Assembly: GCA_020846955.1 (NCBI GenBank)
Contig: JADLCZ010000066.1
Span: 1 to 5,239, forward strand
Length of the DNA stretch: 5,239 bases
Direction of reading: 5' to 3'
Source of the DNA: Candidatus Nomurabacteria bacterium
GTDB taxonomy: Bacteria; Patescibacteriota; Minisyncoccia; Phycocordibacterales; UBA9973
The notes below the pieces were generated by a model. The model searched no databases and was not told the DNA's origin. It saw nothing but the letters and a program-made list of their open reading frames with translations. Each line of letters begins with the position of its first letter. Within the stretch, counting starts at the first letter, position 1. Shown here one piece after another: positions 1-5,239 of the stretch. Both the position numbers and the translations under genes were made by a program.

Positions 1-36
1 ATATTGTGCGACGCTCTTATATATTTAAATTATCTA
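1..36. other. Short end stretch with nothing recognisable
   Basis: These AT-rich bases lie downstream of the 126-residue protein's stop. I see no hairpin with a T-run and no start of another gene, so the operon's terminator, if any, must be beyond the window edge. Confidence 0.4.
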
Positions 37-417
37 TTAAGGCAATGTTCTGTATCCCTCGCTACTATCCTCTCTTTGGTTTGGGGCCACTGTATTGGTT
101 GCATCATCTCCAGTATCATTTGGGTTAACTATTTTGTTATTAATTTGAGGGAAGAAACTATTGAAGTCAAAAGTAGAAGTTTTATTTATATTTTGCTTAA
201 CATTAGTTTTTAGGAAGTTAGCCTCCACTTCCCCACTATATTTACCAATAGTTGTAGTAAAGTAGCCTTTAATATAATTTACGTTTCTATTAAATTGTTC
301 AGATTCAAAAATTGATTTTAGGTCATAACGCACAAAAACAAATACAATAATACCAATAATAATTAATGGGAGGAAATTCAGGCCACCATGATTAAGTTTT
401 GTTCTATTAGCTACCAT
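37..417 (-). CDS. Small single-pass membrane protein of unknown function
   Basis: This 126-residue protein matches no characterised family I can name. A short positively charged N-terminus (NRTKLNH) precedes one hydrophobic helix (about 13-29, LNFLPLIIIGIIVFVFV), then R-YDLKSIFESEQFNRNVNYIKGYF. The basic residues at the start suggest an inner-side N-terminus with the rest outside the membrane. The outer part is rich in Asn, Thr and Asp, and its tail (about 95-126) is low complexity and probably disordered. There are no cysteines and no catalytic motif. Similar small proteins with a hydrophobic helix followed by a D-L-x-S-[IL] segment seem familiar to me from Parcubacteria, but this is recollection, not a search. 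It starts 32 bases after the M23 gene, without a Shine-Dalgarno, and is probably the last gene of the cell-wall operon. A role with the M23 enzyme or envelope is only guilt by association. ATG at 417 is the only start that keeps the whole helix. Confidence 0.72.
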   Translation of the reverse strand: MVANRTKLNHGGLNFLPLIIIGIIVFVFVRYDLKSIFESEQFNRNVNYIKGYFTTTIGKYSGEVEANFLKTNVKQNINKTSTFDFNSFFPQINNKIVNPNDTGDDATNTVAPNQREDSSEGYRTLP

Positions 418-423
418 GCTTAC

Positions 424-429
424 ATTATA
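424..429 (-). promoter_or_regulatory. Possible -10 box for a leaderless transcript of the 126-residue protein
   Basis: A TATAAT lies 6 bases (GTAAGC) before the ATG at 417, in the 32-base gap after the M23 gene. This resembles the regulator's TATAAT at 7 bases. No good -35 box lies 16-18 bases upstream (nearest TAAGGT or TTAAGG), and AT-rich DNA makes chance matches common. The gene may also be served simply by read-through from the murG operon. Confidence 0.3.
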
Positions 430-449
430 TCAAAGATATTATAATTACC

Positions 450-1772
450 TTAATCTCTTCTTGTCTCTTTGCTAGCTACTCCATTGGAATTGGGTAAATA
501 AAGCATTGGATCAAGATATGCCTTAAGAGGTGCCACTGGCATTACAAAATGGGCTCCAGGACACGATTTACTAGCAAATTCAGTAATCTCTGCACCCTGG
601 CTTGCGTATACTGTCACATGTAGGTGTGGACCAGTAGAATGACCTGTATTTCCAGACAAGGCAACAATATCACCTGCCTTAACTTCATCACCAACCTTTG
701 CAATTATACTCGAGAGGTGCCCAAATGTTGTAGAGAGGCCATTATTGTATTGTATAAATACCCATTTACCAAAAGATGCACCTTTGCAGAATGCGTCAGT
801 ATTGCCGACTCCTAGAACCTTGCCTGTGCCCATAGCCATTACAGGTGTACCAATACTTGCTCTGAAATCAACACCACTATGGCTACCAGAGGCATACAAT
901 CTTCCAGAGGACGATGTTTTGCCAAACAATTGTGTAATATATATTTTTGACAATGGCCATGCCAAGGCACCTGATCCTGCACTTGGTAGGAGTTTAGGGT
1001 TGAGTAGGAATTTGAGTTGGACCTCATAATCACTAATTTCTTTTTCAAATGCGTCACGCTTTTGTTGCTGTAGTGCTAGCATTTTCTTGTACTCAGATTC
1101 TTTATTTTTGGTTTCTTTTAAGATTCTATCCTTTTCTTGTTTAGAAATTTCTATAGCCTTTTTTTCTAAATTTAGTTTTTGTTGGAAGTTTTTAAGATTT
1201 GTGTTCTCAACTTCCTTTTTTGTTTTAGTTGTCTCTAGGCCTTGCTTGGCTATTTTTGTTTTGTTTATAAATGTATTTATTTTCTGGTTTAATGCAGTTT
1301 TGTATTGGTATTCTTGACTAATATTTTTTAAGCCATTTTTAATTAATATTAACTCAACAAATGATTTTTGATCATCTTGATACATTTGGTAAAATGATTT
1401 TTTGAGGACAGATTGAGTTATATTAATTTCTATATTTTTTTGATCGATATCCTTTTCTAGTACATTTATTGTGCTACTTGTTAATTTGATTTTTTTCTCA
1501 GTTTGAGATACTTCTTTGAGGAGTTTGCTTCGGGTTAATGTCAATTCCTTAATAAGATTCGAAAGTGTAAGGGATTGCTCACTTGTTTGGTTTATTCTAT
1601 TTTGGTATTGCCTAATTTCCCTATCAAGTAGCTCAATTTGTTCTTTTGTGTTATTAATTTTTGTATTTAGTGATTCCTGAGTTTCATTGACTATGGCATA
1701 TATAGTATAAAAAGGAAAAAGTATGACAAGAAATATAAAATATACAAATCTTTTAGTATTAATGTTAAACAT
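450..1772 (-). CDS. EnvC-like secreted M23 peptidoglycan endopeptidase with coiled coil
   Basis: This 440-residue exported protein probably cuts peptidoglycan cross-links at division. Residues 1-26 form a signal peptide or N-terminal anchor: basic NTKR, a hydrophobic core at about 9-25, then TIYA. Residues 30-250 are strongly helical and rich in K, E, Q and N, with heptad-like leucine/isoleucine, as in the EnvC coiled coil. The LytM/M23 domain covers about 280-427. HSGVD supplies zinc ligands H298 and D302, GHLS supplies H352, and GPHLH supplies H383 and zinc ligand H385. All five are intact, unlike E. coli EnvC, whose degenerate site only activates amidases, so this one is predicted to be a working hydrolase. 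C329 and C404 within the domain could form a disulfide. The gene overlaps the gltX 3' end by 8 bases and lacks a Shine-Dalgarno, implying translational coupling. No cell-wall anchor is visible at the C-terminus. Confidence 0.92.
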   Translation of the reverse strand: MFNINTKRFVYFIFLVILFPFYTIYAIVNETQESLNTKINNTKEQIELLDREIRQYQNRINQTSEQSLTLSNLIKELTLTRSKLLKEVSQTEKKIKLTSSTINVLEKDIDQKNIEINITQSVLKKSFYQMYQDDQKSFVELILIKNGLKNISQEYQYKTALNQKINTFINKTKIAKQGLETTKTKKEVENTNLKNFQQKLNLEKKAIEISKQEKDRILKETKNKESEYKKMLALQQQKRDAFEKEISDYEVQLKFLLNPKLLPSAGSGALAWPLSKIYITQLFGKTSSSGRLYASGSHSGVDFRASIGTPVMAMGTGKVLGVGNTDAFCKGASFGKWVFIQYNNGLSTTFGHLSSIIAKVGDEVKAGDIVALSGNTGHSTGPHLHVTVYASQGAEITEFASKSCPGAHFVMPVAPLKAYLDPMLYLPNSNGVASKETRRD

Positions 1773-3246
1773 TATTATTTATATGACTTAATGTTTCTAA
1801 TGCTAGATTCAGGCGTGTCAATGTACCTTCTTTGCCAAATAATTCGGCAAGAATAAATGGATCAGGAGATTTCATGCATCCACTAAGTGCATAACGCATT
1901 GGCCATAGTACCGATCCACGGCCCACACTTGTTGCATATTCCCACAATGCATCCTTTATTGTATTTCTAATCCAGTCTCCCTCATTGATTTGGGATAAAC
2001 TCTCAATGACCTTTTTAATATTTTCTTCTGTTGTTATATTTTCTTTTTCTTCCTTTTTTAAAACATCAAGGGAAAGCTTCGGAAATTTGAAATAGTAGTC
2101 CAAGTCCCCATTTACTGCCATCATTTCAATATCAAGCCCTGTTGAAATGCGTTCAATAATAATTGGTGTAATTCTATGCAACATGTCATTTGTAAAATGT
2201 GGCAAAGATTTAATATCATTTGGAATGAATTTCAATAAATATGCTTCTTGTTCTTCGTAAGACATTTTTTTAATATATTCACCATTGATCCACGCTAGCT
2301 TCTCTTCGTTGAATTGGGCACCTGAATGTTGGATCTTCTTTACATCAAATGATTCCAATATTTCATTAATTGTCATTACTTCCCTATCATCTCCAGGGTT
2401 CCAACCAAGTAATGCCAGGAAATTAATCATAGCCTCAGGTAATATACCCTCATTCCTATAGTCCAACACATCTTTTGCGCCATCGCGCTTGCCTAGCTTC
2501 TTCTTGCCACCTGGAGCCATTATAGGAGGCAAAGTGGCCATTTCTGGTCTATCTACGCCTAGTGCTTCGTATAAGGCTAGGAATTTAGGTGTTGAGGAGA
2601 TAAATTCATCAGCACGCATAATATGAGTAACTCCCATCTCAAGATCATCAATAATATGGGCGAAATTGTAGGTTGGGTACCCGTCACTTTTAATTAATAT
2701 GAAATCATCTAGTGCTTCAGGGCCGGCTGTTAACTTGCCACGAACTAGATCTTCCCATTCGGATGTTTTTACTTCTTGGATTTTTAGGCGCAAAGGCATA
2801 GTTTTATCCCACTTTGGTGGATTGTCTGGACGATGTTCACGGTAAAGGAAAGGTCTTTTTTCCAAATCTGCTTGAGCTCGAAATTCTTCGATTTCCTTCT
2901 CTGTATATGGATCAGCATATGCTAGATTTTTATCAATAAGGATCTCTGCATATTTTTTGTAGGAGTCTAATCTTTGTGACTGTATGTATGGAGCATGTAT
3001 GCCTCCTATATCTGGACCCTCATCCCAATCAAGCCCTAGCCACTTGAGAGATTCGATAATATGCTCAATAGATCCCTCTACTTCACGCTCTTTGTCTGTA
3101 TCCTCAATACGAAGAATAAAGGTACCGTTATGTTTGCGTGCCCACAGGTATGCAAAAAGCGCAGTACGAATACCTCCAACATGCACAAATCCAGTTGGTG
3201 ATGGCGCGAAGCGAGTTACAATTTTTTTGTTAGAATCATTGCTCAT
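1765..3246 (-). CDS. gltX: Glutamyl-tRNA synthetase
   Basis: This class I aminoacyl-tRNA synthetase charges tRNA-Glu with glutamate in the cytoplasm. Its 493 residues fit a complete bacterial GluRS. The Rossmann catalytic domain opens with RFAPSPTGFVHVGG (12-25), whose HVGG is the HIGH motif, followed by LRIEDTDKER (45-54). The KMSKS-equivalent loop is KLGKR (250-254), with Gly in place of the usual Ser. GWNPGDDRE (281-289) follows, and GSVLWPMRYALSG with SPDPF (444-464) belongs to the helical anticodon-binding end. The zinc-ligand cysteines of the E. coli enzyme are absent from the corresponding region (AYADPYTEKE); only one Cys exists in the protein (457). Whether it also charges tRNA-Gln, feeding GatCAB, cannot be told from this. 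There is no clear Shine-Dalgarno; its ATG lies 3 bases after the murG stop, suggesting coupled translation. Confidence 0.96.
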   Translation of the reverse strand: MSNDSNKKIVTRFAPSPTGFVHVGGIRTALFAYLWARKHNGTFILRIEDTDKEREVEGSIEHIIESLKWLGLDWDEGPDIGGIHAPYIQSQRLDSYKKYAEILIDKNLAYADPYTEKEIEEFRAQADLEKRPFLYREHRPDNPPKWDKTMPLRLKIQEVKTSEWEDLVRGKLTAGPEALDDFILIKSDGYPTYNFAHIIDDLEMGVTHIMRADEFISSTPKFLALYEALGVDRPEMATLPPIMAPGGKKKLGKRDGAKDVLDYRNEGILPEAMINFLALLGWNPGDDREVMTINEILESFDVKKIQHSGAQFNEEKLAWINGEYIKKMSYEEQEAYLLKFIPNDIKSLPHFTNDMLHRITPIIIERISTGLDIEMMAVNGDLDYYFKFPKLSLDVLKKEEKENITTEENIKKVIESLSQINEGDWIRNTIKDALWEYATSVGRGSVLWPMRYALSGCMKSPDPFILAELFGKEGTLTRLNLALETLSHINNNV

Positions 3247-3249
3247 AGA

Positions 3250-4374
3250 TTATTCGTGTTCAAGGGCTATTTTAATTGCTTCATCGGCTATAACGTATGC
3301 TGCATCAAGCTTTGTAAATGCGATAGCGTGTTCCTTCATTTGGGTTAATAATTTTGGATCCTTTATTAGCTTGTCTATTAGAGCAGTAATTACATGAGGT
3401 TTGAAATTTATTTCTTCAACAACTTCACCTGCACCTGTTCTTGCATAATTGTAGGCATTTTTTCTTTGGTGGTCGCCATTACTATTTGTGATCGGTACAA
3501 TAATAGATGGTATTCCCCATGATGCAATTTCGAAAATAGTTGATCCGGCTCGAGATAATACTACATCTGCAACACCAGCAGCCATCTTGGTAGTAACATC
3601 ATTTAAATATGCAATAGCTTTATAACTACTTTTTAAAGGGTTTTTCTCAAGAATAAAATTCGATCGTAAGTTAACATCTTCGAAATTTTTAACACCAGTC
3701 TGGTGGATAATTTGATATTTTTCGATCAATAGTGGCAAGGCATCGAGAATAATTTTATTAATTATTTCTGCACCTTGTGACCCGCCTAGAATTAAAATTG
3801 TTTTTTTGTTCTTACTGAAATTAAAAAATTCGTATGCACCATCACTTGCGCCATGTTGGATACTTTTGCGAACAGGTTGACCTGTTAGCACTGTTTTTTC
3901 TTTTGGTAGATACTCTACGGCTTCGGGCCATGATACTGCTATATGGCGTGCAAATTTTGCAGTCCAGAGATTGAGCCTGCCTGGGTGTGAATCAGATTCA
4001 TGTACAATTACTGGTATACGTAGTACTTTAGCACCAAATACTGCTGGAAAAGAGGCATAGCCACCTTTAGATATAACAACATCTGGATAAATAGTAAAAA
4101 GCTTCAATAAGCCAACAATTGCTCCAAGACAGGCAGTTATCATGTCAAAGAAATTCCTGATTGATGAATATGTACGCAATTTGCCTGCTGGGACCGCAAC
4201 ATAAGTAACTCTGTTGTTGAAGAGCATTTGTTTGTCATAAGGGCTATCTGACATGTAGTATAGTTTCAAATCAAGTATTTTTTCTTTCTGAGCTATAACA
4301 TTGAGCTCTTCGGCAATAGCAATAAGAGGATAGAAATGCCCCCCAGTCCCCCCACCTGTAAGTAATATCTTCAT
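3250..4374 (-). CDS. murG: MurG, lipid II-forming N-acetylglucosaminyltransferase
   Basis: MurG transfers GlcNAc from UDP-GlcNAc to lipid I on the inner face of the membrane, making lipid II, the substrate FtsW polymerises. The 374-residue protein is close to the usual 350-370 and has the two-domain GT-B layout. In the N-terminal acceptor domain are GGGTGGHFYP (7-16), the glycine-rich loop, then SKGGYASFP (102-110) and HESDSHPGRLN (125-135), matching the E. coli HEQN..AG region. In the C-terminal donor domain are LILGGSQGA (194-202), SRAGSTIFEI (274-283), which binds the UDP-GlcNAc, and the DHQRKNA stretch (301-307). A hydrophobic patch near 76-100 fits membrane association. The gene is complete, stops with TAA, and is followed after 3 bases by gltX, so the two are almost certainly cotranscribed. 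The upstream palindrome suggests control by the adjacent Cas2-fold regulator. Confidence 0.96.
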   Translation of the reverse strand: MKILLTGGGTGGHFYPLIAIAEELNVIAQKEKILDLKLYYMSDSPYDKQMLFNNRVTYVAVPAGKLRTYSSIRNFFDMITACLGAIVGLLKLFTIYPDVVISKGGYASFPAVFGAKVLRIPVIVHESDSHPGRLNLWTAKFARHIAVSWPEAVEYLPKEKTVLTGQPVRKSIQHGASDGAYEFFNFSKNKKTILILGGSQGAEIINKIILDALPLLIEKYQIIHQTGVKNFEDVNLRSNFILEKNPLKSSYKAIAYLNDVTTKMAAGVADVVLSRAGSTIFEIASWGIPSIIVPITNSNGDHQRKNAYNYARTGAGEVVEEINFKPHVITALIDKLIKDPKLLTQMKEHAIAFTKLDAAYVIADEAIKIALEHE

Positions 4375-4375
4375 A

Positions 4376-4381
4376 CCTCCT
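4376..4381 (-). promoter_or_regulatory. Shine-Dalgarno AGGAGG of murG at unusually short spacing
   Basis: AGGAGG is followed by one T and then the ATG of murG. Typical spacing is about 5-9 bases. No other in-frame ATG, GTG or TTG lies near, and the protein start MKILLTGGGTGGH is the normal MurG N-terminus, so the start is secure. The motif may act poorly as a ribosome site or simply be chance. It is the only strong Shine-Dalgarno-like sequence before any gene in the window. Confidence 0.45.
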
Positions 4382-4425
4382 ATTTTACCGCATTTTCTTG
4401 AATTTTCCCAGTGGATTAGTCCTTA

Positions 4426-4456
4426 TATATAGATGTTAATATTCAGTTTTTACCAA
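4426..4456 (-). promoter_or_regulatory. Possible murG promoter overlapping the second palindrome
   Basis: On the minus strand TTGGTA (4456-4451), the last six bases of the palindrome's outer arm core, could serve as a -35 box. Possible -10 boxes are TCTATA with a 17-base spacer or TATATA with a 19-base spacer, within TCTATATATAAGG. A start from here would give a leader of about 45-50 bases carrying the AGGAGG before murG. The match is weak and AT-rich DNA gives many such hits, so the main support is the parallel with the upstream palindrome. A second option is TAAAAT at 4387-4382, 7 bases from the murG ATG. Confidence 0.35.
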
Positions 4457-4484
4457 ACCAAACCGATAGGTTTACATTGGTAAA
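4449..4484. promoter_or_regulatory. 36-bp two-tier palindrome, probable operator upstream of murG (copy 2)
   Basis: It has the same outer arms (TTTACCAA/TTGGTAAA), inner arms (AAACC/GGTTT) and spacing (3-4-3) as the copy at 5017-5052, but different spacer bases (acc, gata, aca). Identical arms with divergent spacers are what is expected of a protein-binding site under selection. It begins 10 bases beyond the regulator's stop codon and ends 74 bases before the murG ATG. That position fits control of murG and the genes behind it. A terminator role is unlikely because the minus strand continues AAAACTG, not a T-run. Confidence 0.72.
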
Positions 4485-4494
4485 GTATAAATAC

Positions 4495-4992
4495 TTACTT
4501 TAGACCATACCCTTTTGCTAATTTGAAAGTTTTGAAATTACCTTCGATTTTTATTTCTTTTAAATACTTTTTAAAATCTTCAGGTAATGGAGATGGCCCA
4601 ACCCAAACACTGCGCTGAATCATTATAAAATGAAATATTCTCAATTCTCTCCTAAACCAATTTCTTGTTGAAGTATTATCTTCTGGGATATCATAAATGA
4701 TTAATAAATCTTTTGGGTGATGATCTGTTTTTTTGGATGAAAATTTTTTAAATGAATTCCGAGTCTTGGATTGCAAAAATTGTTCCCCTTTAGATGTTAT
4801 TACATAATTTCCATAAAACTCTTTAATATATTCCTTCTTTTTTAATTCTGAACATCTGTTTGCAAGAGTCTGGTATTTATAATGCTTGAAATCAGGCAGA
4901 CCCAAGAATCCAGTTCGAATGCCTTTATATTTGATTACTCGCTTATTTTTATTCCTACTCAAATATTCTAGGATTTCCTTCTCAATACTCAT
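4495..4992 (-). CDS. PaaX-like transcriptional regulator: winged helix plus Cas2-fold domain
   Basis: This 165-residue protein is probably a DNA-binding repressor. Residues 1 to about 72 look like a winged helix-turn-helix: a likely recognition helix around 38-53 (YQTLANRCSELKKKEY) followed by a wing and TSKGEQFL. A basic linker (about 75-94, rich in K, R and S) leads to a ferredoxin-like domain at 95-165. This starts with the strand DLLIIYDIPE and continues with a basic helix (TRNWFRREL) and QRSVWVGPSPLP at 126-137. YDIPE and Q-x-SVW are signatures shared by Cas2 and the central domain of PaaX repressors. The third, C-terminal domain of classical PaaX (about 300 residues) is absent. D101 matches the conserved Cas2 aspartate, but there is no CRISPR array or other cas gene here, so a Cas2 nuclease label would mislead. 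The start is set by the TATAAT 7 bases upstream. Palindromes on both sides suggest autoregulation and control of murG. The ligand is unknown. Confidence 0.8.
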   Translation of the reverse strand: MSIEKEILEYLSRNKNKRVIKYKGIRTGFLGLPDFKHYKYQTLANRCSELKKKEYIKEFYGNYVITSKGEQFLQSKTRNSFKKFSSKKTDHHPKDLLIIYDIPEDNTSTRNWFRRELRIFHFIMIQRSVWVGPSPLPEDFKKYLKEIKIEGNFKTFKLAKGYGLK

Positions 4993-4999
4993 AGAGTAT

Positions 5000-5029
5000 A
5001 TTATACGAAAATTACCTTTACCAAGTCAA
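5000..5029 (-). promoter_or_regulatory. Promoter of the Cas2-fold regulator, probably giving a leaderless mRNA
   Basis: On the minus strand the -35 box is TTGACT (5029-5024; five of six match TTGACA), the spacer is 18 bases, and the -10 box is a perfect TATAAT (5005-5000). Seven bases (ATACTCT) separate the -10 box from the ATG at 4992, so transcription should begin at or within a base or two of the start codon. No Shine-Dalgarno sequence is present, consistent with leaderless translation. The -35 box lies inside the 36-bp palindrome. Confidence 0.72.
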
Positions 5030-5052
5030 ACCTATGGGTTTAATTTGGTAAA
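5017..5052. promoter_or_regulatory. 36-bp two-tier palindrome, probable autoregulatory operator (copy 1)
   Basis: Outer arms TTTACCAA and TTGGTAAA enclose inner arms AAACC and GGTTT. The spacers are 3 (gtc), 4 (tatg) and 3 (aat) bases, and every base of both arm pairs is perfectly complementary. It lies between the ftsW stop and the regulator start. Its TTGACT segment (minus strand, 5024-5029) doubles as the -35 box of the regulator promoter, so a bound protein would block RNA polymerase. A second copy of the same architecture lies at 4449-4484. The symmetry is seen directly; the operator role is inferred. In RNA it could fold into an interrupted hairpin, but no U-tract follows on the minus strand. 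Confidence 0.75.
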
Positions 5053-5072
5053 TTCACATAATACCGGGAATG

Positions 5073-5239
5073 TTAATTCTTTTTTTGGAATTGAGAAATG
5101 TTGAGGATTATACCCATTGCGCCCAGCGTTATGAGTAGCGAAGTACCACCGTGACTTATGAATGGTAGTGGTACACCCGTTAGTGGAAAGACTCCTATAA
5201 TTGAGGCTATGTTCATAAAGGCTTGAGCTAGTGTAATAG
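5073..5239 (-). CDS. ftsW: FtsW, septal peptidoglycan polymerase (C-terminal end only, cut by window edge)
   Basis: Only the last 54 codons and a TAA stop are present; the gene runs off the window at 5239, with two bases of a split codon at the edge. FtsW is a multi-pass SEDS-family glycosyltransferase that polymerises lipid II at the division septum together with a class B penicillin-binding protein. The visible piece holds the family's most conserved C-terminal stretch: AFMNIASIIGVFPLTG, then VPLPFISHGGTS, then a last hydrophobic helix (LLITLGAMGIILNI) and a short basic tail ending QKKN. His replaces the usual Tyr in the P-F-[IV]-S-Y-G-G-[ST]-S signature. RodA shares this motif, so FtsW is preferred mainly because murG follows one gene downstream, as in dcw clusters. 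Confidence 0.88.
   Translation of the reverse strand, partial: ITLAQAFMNIASIIGVFPLTGVPLPFISHGGTSLLITLGAMGIILNISQFQKKN

Noticed and set aside
4..213. Plus-strand 69-codon frame opposite the small membrane protein
   Set aside because: Its hydrophobic look comes from the complement of an Asn/Lys-rich coding strand. The minus-strand frame has the plausible N-terminus and membrane helix and follows the operon direction.
241..256. Third partial operator copy (TTTACCAA within the small membrane protein gene)
   Set aside because: Only one outer arm is present; the inner arms and the opposite arm are absent, so it is a chance match in coding sequence.
624..1317. Plus-strand and alternate-frame open reading frames within the M23 gene (624-815, 745-1029, 839-1057, 1087-1317)
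   Set aside because: They are antisense or off-frame shadows of a well-conserved gene, with no recognisable domains or start signals.
2484..2500. Loss of the GluRS KMSKS motif, suggesting an inactive or paralogous enzyme
   Set aside because: Both lysines and the arginine of the loop (KLGKR) are kept and all other catalytic motifs are intact, so a functional GluRS is the simpler reading.
2984..3397. Plus-strand open frame across the gltX start and murG end
   Set aside because: It is antisense to two certain genes and its translation has no protein-like features.
4495..4992. CRISPR-Cas locus signalled by a Cas2-like protein
   Set aside because: There is no repeat-spacer array and no cas1 or other cas gene. 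The two palindromes are only two copies about 570 bases apart, and the protein has a winged-helix domain typical of a regulator.
4449..5052. Insertion sequence with terminal inverted repeats
   Set aside because: No transposase is encoded between the palindromes, each end is itself a palindrome with diverged spacers, and no obvious target duplication flanks them. An operator pair explains them better; a cassette origin is kept only as a lower-scored idea.
5017..5052. Intrinsic terminator after ftsW
   Set aside because: The hairpin is interrupted by a 3x3 internal mismatch, is AT-rich, and is followed on the minus strand by AAGGTAATTTTCG without a T-run.

Overview
The window looks like chromosomal DNA from a candidate phyla radiation (Patescibacteria) bacterium, most likely of the Parcubacteria type. 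This placement is inferred from protein style, not from a marker-gene tree. The DNA is AT-rich and every gene lies on the minus strand. All six visible stop codons are TAA, and no reading frame needs a reassigned TGA, which argues against the Gracilibacteria/SR1 code. Genes are tightly packed, most lack a Shine-Dalgarno sequence, and the set contains a lone Cas2-fold regulator, a GluRS with a KLGKR active-site loop and a small unannotated membrane protein.

Read in the direction of transcription (high to low coordinates), the layout is: the 3' end of ftsW (5239-5073); an 80-base gap; a PaaX-like winged-helix plus Cas2-fold regulator (4992-4495); a 120-base gap; murG (4374-3250); gltX (3246-1765, 3 bases after murG); an EnvC-like coiled-coil M23 peptidase (1772-450, overlapping gltX by 8 bases); and a 126-residue single-pass membrane protein of unknown function (417-37). 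Bases 1-36 hold nothing recognisable.

The theme is septal cell-wall synthesis and remodelling. FtsW polymerises lipid II, MurG makes lipid II, and the M23 protein cuts peptidoglycan cross-links. GltX, a housekeeping tRNA synthetase, is embedded in the same transcription unit.

The most interesting signal is the regulator cassette inserted between ftsW and murG. Each of its two intergenic flanks carries a 36-bp two-tier palindrome of identical architecture: outer arms TTTACCAA/TTGGTAAA, inner arms AAACC/GGTTT, and spacers of 3, 4 and 3 bases. The arms are identical in both copies while the spacer bases differ. The upstream copy covers the -35 box of a strong promoter whose TATAAT lies 7 bases from the regulator's ATG, implying an autoregulated leaderless mRNA. 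The downstream copy lies where it could control murG-gltX-M23. I infer a self-contained Cas2-fold repressor/operator module wired into cell-wall genes.
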